The position numbers were made by a program, and so were the translations under genes. Positions 57,696 through 64,000 of a stretch of 64,000 bases of DNA are shown in pieces (the stretch's first letter is position 1; each line of letters opens with the position of its first letter). This DNA comes from a virus: positions 1 through 64,000 of the IMG/VR virus record IMGVR_UViG_3300047548_000314, one strand, 5' to 3'. Below the pieces are notes generated by a model, which searched no databases, was not told the DNA's origin, and saw only the letters and a program-made list of their open reading frames with translations.

Positions 57696-57814
57696 TAGTT
57701 GTTCTCAATAAAGTCTTGCAATATTTGTCTTGCTTCTTTATAACTAGCGGCTTCAAATGTAGTAGTTTTCCATTCCCCGCTTTTGCATAGTGCGTTAAAG
57801 GTGTAAGTTCTCAT
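57695..57814 (-). CDS. Hypothetical protein, 39 aa
   Basis: The frame MRTYTFNALCKSGEWKTTTF ends EARQILQDFIENN. Both ends overlap neighbours as TAATG, which supports translation. No motif is recognised. Confidence 0.6.
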   Translation of the reverse strand: MRTYTFNALCKSGEWKTTTFEAASYKEARQILQDFIENN

Positions 57815-60102
57815 TATCCTTCCTCCCCGATATCTATATATCTTAATGGTTTTTTAGTTAATACCGCTGCAATAGCTCTATGATTACCATCTACAATGTG
57901 CCCATTATCTAATACGATAATATAATTTGAAAGATTAGGATCTTTGATGTATGCATTAACAATGTCGTGTTGTTCTGGTTCCATCCTATCAAACAAGTCT
58001 TCAATACCTTCTACATCATATTGATGCGCTAAATTAAAGTCTAGTTCTCTAGGTGTGATCTTTTTAATTTCAAATGGAGTATCCCATATCATAGTACCGT
58101 AGTCCCAGATTTGCTCATTGTCGTCTGGTTTCTCTTGTTTATATAAGTCAGTCAACGTGATAGTTTCAGCACCTTGATCTTCATAAGTCATCGCAATGAT
58201 ACGACGAGGACCCTTCCTTTTAAACTTGTTATATTCTTGTTCATATGTAGTGGGTCCACCTACCATTTGACCACCATTATTTCCAGCACTTCCGCCACCT
58301 TGTCCAGTGCTTACTGTTTCGTCCACAGTAGATTTACTTTGAGCAATCAATTTCCTGACATATTGCTGCACTATAGGATCATTGTAGGGTAGACTATCTT
58401 CACTTAATGCTGCCGGGTATTTGTCACCGGTGATTGTTGATCCGAAAGTAGTATAAATTAATTCACCACCTTCTTTAAAAAATTGATATAATTGTGGCAA
58501 TGTGTCTAAGTTAGGATATATGATAGAAAGAGCAAAGTTTTCTACTCCTAACTTAGACACTTCCTGCCTTGCATTACCTCTGAGTTTTTCCAAGATCATA
58601 TTTTTAGCTTGCTGGCTATTTTTCTGTATTTCTTCGCCGCCCACATTAAAATATTGATTTACCTTATATGAACGAGTATGACCATAAATTATGTTTTGTT
58701 CTAGATTGTCCCAATTTGTTGCAGTGCGTTTCTTCGGATACATCATAGCTATTTGTATAACAGGGATACCATTTTGCTTTATTTGATCAATAGTTGTTCT
58801 AACAGCTTTAATGCCAGTTGGTTGTGTAACAGGAGCACCAAATAATTTAACAAGCTTCTTTAAGTATTCTTGCTTATACATTTCAGGATCGCTTGCAATA
58901 ATCATTGCTTGAACAAATCTACCTACAATGTTGACTATACTACTATAGTCACTTAAGTAATTTCCGCCGGCGTGCCTAAAGCTAATATATTTGCCATTAC
59001 TGCTAATACTTGCAAAGTGATCACCAGTTTCCTTATTGATTATTTTTTGCAATGCTTTGTAATTAATTTGATGTTGAACTTTTTTGTTCTTTTTACTGCG
59101 ATTAGCTGTTTGTTTATAGACTTGTGATGGAGTATAACCTTGCAAAGTTTGTATTACGCTTTTTACATATTCATTATCTTCGCGACCAAAATATTTTAAT
59201 ACATATTGTTCCCCTAAGAACACAGCAAGTTTCAATACATCTAATGTTCCTGGAATACTTACATTGATATGCAAACCTGTGCTGTTATCTGCGCTCGTAT
59301 ATAGTTTAAGTTGCTTAGCCATTGCATAAAAGCTTTTTAACGCATTCATTGCTTGATCAGCTGGAAGTGGCGGGCTTACGATTTCTGCTGCGGCATCACC
59401 ACTATTTGGTTCTAAGCTGCCATCTGGTTCAATGTACCAACTTGTAGTGTTTTTGCTAGATTCGTGGTATTCGTGAAATACCTCTACTTCAGCGTTCATC
59501 GCTTGCTCAACCGCAGGCTTTAAGACAGTAGCAGCTTTATCATAATTTGGATTATGATTATCCCAGTAATCATATTCATCTTGATTATCAAGATTAAACT
59601 GTTCTGTTCCTGCTAAGAATTTATATACTTTCTTTGGATCTTCTACGTCAAAATACTTAAAAAACTTTTCTTCAATCGCCTCAGGATGTTTATCAAACAT
59701 TAACTTCATTAAATCGCCATATGTTTCATTTTCTTCTTTTTCGTCTTTAGACATTGATCTTAACAAATCACTAAAAGTGTTAAACTTACCCATACCAGGC
59801 TTAACTTTGAATAATATATCAAATTTTCTAGGCGTGATTGATATACTATAATATGGGCCATTAGATGTGTAGTACCAATCATATAAGCTAATTTCTGATT
59901 TGAATGCCTCAGCTATAATTTCATCATATTTTTTTTCTTCTTTAGGTACCATATTTAATGTTTTTTTAGGTATGCATACTTCAAACTCAAAGCCAACCAA
60001 TACACCTTTATCCCCGCCTTCTTTAATGGCGTTGGCAAAGCTAGATGGATTCATCTTAGCTTCATCAACAGTATTTTCTAGTAGGAACTCTTTAGCTCTC
60101 AC
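57814..60102 (-). CDS. Amidoligase-like protein with ParB-type C-terminus, 762 aa
   Basis: Paralogue of the protein at 54336: LVGFEFEVCIP, EPDGSLEPNSGDAAAEIVSP, NSTGLHINVSIPGTLDV and LGEQYVLKYFGREDNEYVKS mark the amidoligase domain. The C-terminus adds a ParB/sulfiredoxin-like segment with IVLDNGHIVDGNHRAIAAVL. The N-terminus is MRAKEFLLEN. It may modify proteins or peptides by forming amide bonds. The two genes may act as a pair or in series. Confidence 0.75.
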   Translation of the reverse strand: MRAKEFLLENTVDEAKMNPSSFANAIKEGGDKGVLVGFEFEVCIPKKTLNMVPKEEKKYDEIIAEAFKSEISLYDWYYTSNGPYYSISITPRKFDILFKVKPGMGKFNTFSDLLRSMSKDEKEENETYGDLMKLMFDKHPEAIEEKFFKYFDVEDPKKVYKFLAGTEQFNLDNQDEYDYWDNHNPNYDKAATVLKPAVEQAMNAEVEVFHEYHESSKNTTSWYIEPDGSLEPNSGDAAAEIVSPPLPADQAMNALKSFYAMAKQLKLYTSADNSTGLHINVSIPGTLDVLKLAVFLGEQYVLKYFGREDNEYVKSVIQTLQGYTPSQVYKQTANRSKKNKKVQHQINYKALQKIINKETGDHFASISSNGKYISFRHAGGNYLSDYSSIVNIVGRFVQAMIIASDPEMYKQEYLKKLVKLFGAPVTQPTGIKAVRTTIDQIKQNGIPVIQIAMMYPKKRTATNWDNLEQNIIYGHTRSYKVNQYFNVGGEEIQKNSQQAKNMILEKLRGNARQEVSKLGVENFALSIIYPNLDTLPQLYQFFKEGGELIYTTFGSTITGDKYPAALSEDSLPYNDPIVQQYVRKLIAQSKSTVDETVSTGQGGGSAGNNGGQMVGGPTTYEQEYNKFKRKGPRRIIAMTYEDQGAETITLTDLYKQEKPDDNEQIWDYGTMIWDTPFEIKKITPRELDFNLAHQYDVEGIEDLFDRMEPEQHDIVNAYIKDPNLSNYIIVLDNGHIVDGNHRAIAAVLTKKPLRYIDIGEEG

Positions 60103-61414
60103 TAGTGATTCCTTTTAAGATTGCACTTTCTTTGAAAGTTCCTGCACTTTTTGGTCTGAACTTACGATATGATTGGCCGGCATTGCCACCTTGTCCCATA
60201 CCAGTTCCAAATGAAGTATCTTCATCCATATCTGTTCTGCGCCAACCGCCGGGCTGAGTGCCAATTGGCCCAGAAGTGTCTGGTGTTTCATTCATTCCAA
60301 ATCTATGTATCTTTGGTTCAGGACCTTGACGACCACTATGTTCCCAATCATACCGCATATCTGTTTCAATATCGTTAGCTAACGTATCCCAATAGTCCCA
60401 TAGATCCTTATAGCCATTCATCTTTGATGCTCGTTCTACATCATCTTGTGTAAATCCATTCTTTTGCATATATGGCCATAATTGATCATATGGATCACCG
60501 TCTGGGAAAGAGTTGGAAATTACGCCCTCAATCTTAGACCAAAGCATTTGTAAATCTTGCTTAGATTTTTTCTTTGGTCTATCTAGACTAGCTAGGTATT
60601 TTGACGCTTGCCTTTGTGCTTTTTCTGCTTTTCTTCTTGCTATTTCTCTGCGACGAACTTCACCGGATGCTAAGTCTACTAGATTCTTGTTTGCTGCTTT
60701 GACCATTGCAGGGTCGCGAGCCTCACCTATCTCATCTTCATCACCACTCATAAGTGCTTCAGCAGACCCCATCAGTGTAGCCATATTCTTACCCATATAA
60801 CCATGATCATCAGTGATTGCCATTAAGATATGAGGATACCAATATGATTTAGCTCTACCTTCTTCAGGTGTTCCTCTAACTAAACGCATTGCACTTTCAG
60901 CAAGTTCTTTCATTTCATATGCAATGTCTAAAAGCTGAGAACCAATTTCGTAATTGTCATCACCTTCATTAATTGCACCTCTATATTGACGATCTTTTAA
61001 TCCACCGTATGGATTAATTGCTGCTGTTCTTTCTGCTGTGAATTGTCCGGTATAATCTTCGTTCTTTGGCTTTTTACCTTGCTTTTTCATATTGATGGCA
61101 ATAGCAGCCTGTTGTGCAGGACTTGACGCTTCTTCAACACTTTCATTTGGGACGCAATTATTAACTCTTACACCGCCTTTAATCTTTGTGCCTTCTTTGT
61201 GCTTACCTTTCCAGCACTTAGGGTCTAAACGCTGCTTAACCTCACGAACTTCTTGCTTGATTTCAATCTTCTTGTTCGGAAACTTTACGCGAAGTCGTTT
61301 TGCATCTTCTTCTGCTTCGTGTGATTTAGAATACTTTGTTGATGGTTTCCCGTCAATGTAAAGAACGGATACGCTCTCGCCTTCGTCTACGATCCCTTTC
61401 ATTATTGAACTCAC
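60092..61414 (-). CDS. Hypothetical protein with CWKG...NNC motif, 440 aa
   Basis: GTG 61414 is chosen because AAGGAG lies six bases upstream; ATGs at 61435 and 61402 are alternatives. The region RLDPKCWKGKHKEGTKIKGG and VRVNNCVPNE is a two-Cys motif that recurs in large-phage proteins. The rest is helical and low in complexity near the C-terminus (Gly/Thr-rich). Probably a structural or head-internal protein. It overlaps the amidoligase gene by 11 bases. Confidence 0.65.
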   Translation of the reverse strand: MSSIMKGIVDEGESVSVLYIDGKPSTKYSKSHEAEEDAKRLRVKFPNKKIEIKQEVREVKQRLDPKCWKGKHKEGTKIKGGVRVNNCVPNESVEEASSPAQQAAIAINMKKQGKKPKNEDYTGQFTAERTAAINPYGGLKDRQYRGAINEGDDNYEIGSQLLDIAYEMKELAESAMRLVRGTPEEGRAKSYWYPHILMAITDDHGYMGKNMATLMGSAEALMSGDEDEIGEARDPAMVKAANKNLVDLASGEVRRREIARRKAEKAQRQASKYLASLDRPKKKSKQDLQMLWSKIEGVISNSFPDGDPYDQLWPYMQKNGFTQDDVERASKMNGYKDLWDYWDTLANDIETDMRYDWEHSGRQGPEPKIHRFGMNETPDTSGPIGTQPGGWRRTDMDEDTSFGTGMGQGGNAGQSYRKFRPKSAGTFKESAILKGITSES

Positions 61415-61449
61415 GCCGGTCTCCTTAAATGTCATTATTATGTATTTAG

Positions 61450-61524
61450 TATAAATAGAAATATAATGTAGTTCACGGTACTGGTAATACCCAACTACTC
61501 TAACGCTTACAAGGAGCATCAGCT
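61450..61524 (+). promoter_or_regulatory. Homing-endonuclease leader, copy 5
   Basis: TATAAATA (61450-61457), stem GTAGTT (61468-61473)/AACTAC (61493-61498), inner GGTA (61477-61480)/TACC (61488-61491), then GCT (61505-61507)/AGC (61515-61517). The promoter-to-stem gap is ten bases here, against five in copies 1-4. Confidence 0.85.
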
Positions 61525-62172
61525 ATGTGTATTTATTGTGGTACAGACAAGTACCGTAGAATATATGAACATCATTATGGTCAAATACCGAAAGACGAAA
61601 CCGGAAGAAAGTATGAGATTCATCATATCGACGGTAAGCGTTCAAATAATGACCCTAATAATCTAATCGCGGTATCTATCAAAGAACACTATGACATTCA
61701 TTATTCACAGGGTGATTGGTCCGCTTGTTTAAAGATCAGCGGGCATATACAAATAACGCCGGAAGAAAAGTCGGAATTGTCAAGAAAGGCAGCATACGAA
61801 AGGCTGGCGGCTGGCGTCCATCATTTCTTAGACAAAGAAGCTGCTACTAAACGAAACTTAAAGAGAGTTAAGAACGGCACTCATCCTTTTCTTAGGCGTG
61901 CCGACGGTACTAGTAGAACTAGTGATAGAGTTAAAGATGGCACTAATCCATTTTTAAAGAGGCCGGATGGAACAAGTGTTGCTAGTGACCGCGTAAAGAA
62001 CGGCACTCATCCTTGGCAAGGTGCAGGCTACCATAAAGCAAGAAACCGCGAAATGTTAGAAAACGGAACTCACCCATCCCAGCAACTTTGGAAGTGTGAA
62101 CATTGCGGAACTTCCGGTAAGGGAGCGTCAAACTTTAAGCGATGGCACGGAGACAAGTGTAAGTCAAAGTGA
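61525..62172 (+). CDS. HNH homing endonuclease, 215 aa
   Basis: Closely related to the gene at 26245: YEIHHIDGKRSNNDPNNLIA (HNH core), then at least three repeats on the pattern R-V-K-(N/D)-G-T-(H/N)-P-F-L (HPFLRRADGTS, NPFLKRPDGTS, HPWQGAG), and a C-terminal zinc finger (CEHCGTSGKG, KCKSK). The N-terminus has two cysteines (MCIYCGTDKY). Late expression from copy 5 of the leader; it lies between two minus-strand head-type genes. Confidence 0.9.
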   Translation: MCIYCGTDKYRRIYEHHYGQIPKDETGRKYEIHHIDGKRSNNDPNNLIAVSIKEHYDIHYSQGDWSACLKISGHIQITPEEKSELSRKAAYERLAAGVHHFLDKEAATKRNLKRVKNGTHPFLRRADGTSRTSDRVKDGTNPFLKRPDGTSVASDRVKNGTHPWQGAGYHKARNREMLENGTHPSQQLWKCEHCGTSGKGASNFKRWHGDKCKSK

Positions 62173-62174
62173 CC

Positions 62175-63560
62175 TCACTTATCTCCCAATCTGCAATAGC
62201 CCTTGCTATCAAAGTGATAACCAGTTGGGGCATTCTTTAATGTACCAGATTGCCCGGCTTTGATATTAGCATTATGTCTTTTGATACTTTGATCTAGCTT
62301 AGAACCAGTCTCTGCTTTAGCGAGAGTGTTCTTTAATGCACCGCTCATTGTCTGTGCTTCTTCAATATTAGTTCCGGTTAAATGTGGCTTATCTCGTAAT
62401 TTTTTCATTACCATATTCTTGTAATAGTTGACTTCGTTCTTACCCAATCCAGTGACTGCTGGCTTACCGTCGACTAGAACAGCCCAGCTATGCATGTCAT
62501 TTCCGCCCCATTTTTTGACAGTGATTCTTTTTGCGATTGGGTCAGCAGCCTCACCAACGCCGCCACCTGCAATAACGCCGGCTGTAGTTGCCATTTCAGT
62601 TGGCTCATCTAGGGCATCACCTTCTTGGTGACTAATGAGATATTCAGTAACACTAGTCATCATACCCTTAATAGTGCCAATCTTTTCACTTACCCATTCT
62701 GGAAATTGATCGTGATTTTCTAATCTACTATGAAGTTCTTTAGCATTGCGAGCAATAGTTCTAAGACTATTCTTTAATGTTTCGCCCTCATGTTCTGCTT
62801 TATCTGGATCAAACTTATGAAAACCTGTCTTTAATTTATGACCTTGCCCCGGCACAAGAATCAAATCGTCTTCTTCTAGATGTGCTTCCTTTACTGGCTT
62901 CTTTTTTAATGAAATCTTTTCTCCTGCTGGGTCAGTGATACGTATTTGATTACCGTGTCTTCCGCCTAATAATGACCGGGCCGCAGTGCGGGCCTGATCC
63001 GCAGTGTCGTGATCACTGTGGTGTTCAAACCGATTGGATTTGTAATTAAATTTAGCCAGCTTATACTTGGAATCATCTTCTTCTAGATGTGCCTCGTGAA
63101 CCGTCTTCTTTGATTCAGGATCACCTAATGATAATCTCATTTGTTCTTTGCTTTTGCCATATTTCTTTTTGAAATTGCCATTGTCCATATCTTTAAGATC
63201 CATAGAAAGCTCTTTCATCTTGCTTTCGTTAACAGTTGTCATCTTAGCAATCGCCTTATTAGCGTCCTCTCTAGTTCTAAAGATTCTAGTGCTTAACGCA
63301 GGCTTGCCTTTATATTCTACTTTGAAACACGGCTTTCCCTTGTGATCTTCTGCCTTTACAACCGAATAGTTACTCTTATCGGTAGCTGGCGATTCTGAAA
63401 TAGAGTTAGCATACTTCTTTTTAGTTTTTGTGCCAGTAAGTAGATTGCCGCCCTTCTTACCACCATAGATACTAGCATTACGAGATTGTGTGGTCATTGG
63501 AGAGGCTACTGTAGCGATAGCGCCACTAGTAGTACTTTCATAGATATCTTTAATTTTCAT
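62175..63560 (-). CDS. Hypothetical protein with repeated Glu motifs, 461 aa
   Basis: The N-terminus MKIKDIYES fits the shared peptide. Inside, (V)HEAHLEEDD and (V)KEAHLEEDD repeat about 75 residues apart, with further E-A/E-S sites (ISES, VNES, VGEA). Such I/L/V-x-E sites resemble those cut by the T4 gp21 head protease, so the protein may be processed in the head. It starts downstream of a GATAAATA promoter at 63584. Function unknown. Confidence 0.65.
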   Translation of the reverse strand: MKIKDIYESTTSGAIATVASPMTTQSRNASIYGGKKGGNLLTGTKTKKKYANSISESPATDKSNYSVVKAEDHKGKPCFKVEYKGKPALSTRIFRTREDANKAIAKMTTVNESKMKELSMDLKDMDNGNFKKKYGKSKEQMRLSLGDPESKKTVHEAHLEEDDSKYKLAKFNYKSNRFEHHSDHDTADQARTAARSLLGGRHGNQIRITDPAGEKISLKKKPVKEAHLEEDDLILVPGQGHKLKTGFHKFDPDKAEHEGETLKNSLRTIARNAKELHSRLENHDQFPEWVSEKIGTIKGMMTSVTEYLISHQEGDALDEPTEMATTAGVIAGGGVGEAADPIAKRITVKKWGGNDMHSWAVLVDGKPAVTGLGKNEVNYYKNMVMKKLRDKPHLTGTNIEEAQTMSGALKNTLAKAETGSKLDQSIKRHNANIKAGQSGTLKNAPTGYHFDSKGYCRLGDK

Positions 63561-63583
63561 ATTGGAAACCCATTGTTATAGAG

Positions 63584-63591
63584 TATTTATC
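63584..63591 (-). promoter_or_regulatory. Late promoter GATAAATA
   Basis: It reads toward the 461-aa gene; no clear ribosome site is visible in the 23 bases between promoter and ATG. Confidence 0.5.
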
Positions 63592-63653
63592 ATCCAACCT
63601 AAATAACATATACTAACCTCACACAATGTTTTATTTGAATATTGTTACTATAG

Positions 63654-63661
63654 TATAAATA
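63654..63661 (+). promoter_or_regulatory. Late promoter TATAAATA
   Basis: It reads right, toward the HNH gene at 63676. Unlike the five plus-strand leaders, no hairpin follows; GCTGAGG serves as ribosome site. Confidence 0.65.
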
Positions 63662-63675
63662 AAGCTGAGGTATTT

Positions 63676-64000
63676 ATGTTTAATGACACTGATTATACAA
63701 AACAATACTATCGTATAGTAGATATAGCAAATACAAGAGCACCTGGCTATCTATCTAGGAAACAAGCAAAAGCTATCGTAGGCTATGTAGAACGACACCA
63801 TATTATTCCTAAATCATTGGGAGGAGAAAATACTGCGGACAATCTAGTGTGGCTAACAGCAAACGAACATCTGGAAGTTCATTTGTTGTTACCTAATATG
63901 GTTAATAACATTGAACCCAAAAGAAAGATGCTAGCCGCGGCGGTTAGAATGTGTAATCCGCAGAGTAGAACACAACAACGAACATTCAATAATGACTATT
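63676..64000 (+). CDS. HNH homing endonuclease, N-terminal part
   Basis: The gene starts at ATG 63676 and runs off the window; 108 codons are visible. The core AIVGYVERHHIIPKSLGGEN with TADNLVWLTANEHLEVH is an HNH nuclease, with the catalytic HH pair and the closing His. It is unlike the other two HNH genes in sequence and has its own late promoter without a hairpin. Confidence 0.85.
   Translation, partial: MFNDTDYTKQYYRIVDIANTRAPGYLSRKQAKAIVGYVERHHIIPKSLGGENTADNLVWLTANEHLEVHLLLPNMVNNIEPKRKMLAAAVRMCNPQSRTQQRTFNNDY

Noticed and set aside
61861-62090. Regularly spaced repeats that might suggest a CRISPR array
   Set aside because: They encode the GTHPF-type amino-acid repeats of the HNH endonuclease, keep the reading frame and lack identical DNA repeats with unique spacers.

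Overview
The window is AT-rich DNA from a large T4-like myovirus (Caudoviricetes) that most likely infects a Gram-negative bacterium. The case rests on rIIA and rIIB side by side, a gp43-type family B DNA polymerase next to a gp45-like clamp and a DsbA-like protein, a T4 RNase H/FEN-like nuclease, a T4-type ATP-dependent DNA ligase, and T4-style late promoters (NATAAATA). Host-type promoters (TTGACA, 17 bp, TATAAT-like) drive other units. The outer-membrane beta-barrel protein and the lipoprotein fit a Gram-negative host. No tRNA, rRNA, CRISPR array or integrase was recognised.

Layout. Almost all genes lie on the minus strand in tightly overlapping runs (ATGA, TAATG and GTGA junctions). 0.1-7 kb: small accessory proteins. 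7-10.5 kb: rIIA/rIIB. 10.5-12.3 kb: small genes, including a DUF1289-like protein. 12.2-17.6 kb: a proteostasis block (ClpP, ClpS, Hsp20, ClpX), with two plus-strand genes inside it, one encoding a phosphoesterase-like protein that has lost its metal ligands. 17.6-23.3 kb: a membrane protein, DNA ligase and an array of small paralogues. 23.3-32.7 kb: a PP-loop ATPase, small genes, a FEN nuclease, an adenine methyltransferase paired with a restriction-endonuclease-like protein, and a UvdE-like repair enzyme. 32.7-47.7 kb: sugar and nucleotide metabolism (epimerase, glycosyltransferases, phosphoribosyltransferase, cytidylyltransferase) interleaved with a 7-deazaguanine pathway (FolE, QueD, QueE, DpdA/TGT-like). 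47.7-51.8 kb: clamp, DNA polymerase, DsbA-like. 52.6-63.6 kb: putative virion or head-internal proteins that share a short N-terminal peptide, including two amidoligase-like proteins and an HExxH peptidase, plus a Dps-like protein and an outer-membrane barrel.

Nine free-standing homing endonuclease genes (4 GIY-YIG, 4 HNH, 1 Vsr-like) are scattered through the window; two are cut by the window edges and one is frameshifted. Five plus-strand copies share one leader: a late promoter, a hairpin that starts at the predicted transcription start, and a second hairpin that holds the Shine-Dalgarno sequence. Both stems are supported by compensatory base changes. Two minus-strand copies solve the same control problem with unrelated sequences. 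In one, the late promoter sits in the loop of a hairpin that blocks the ribosome site, the arrangement known from T4 I-TevI. The wider regulatory theme is 5'-terminal hairpins on late transcripts and seven genes whose promoters place the transcription start at the start codon (leaderless mRNAs).

How the genes may work together (inference): replication and repair enzymes copy the genome; FolE, QueD, QueE and the DpdA-like enzyme would replace G with a 7-deazaguanine in phage DNA; the phage's own methyltransferase/endonuclease pair may attack competing DNA; the Clp/Hsp20 set would remodel host proteolysis; and the proteins with the shared N-terminal peptide may be packaged in the head and delivered at infection.
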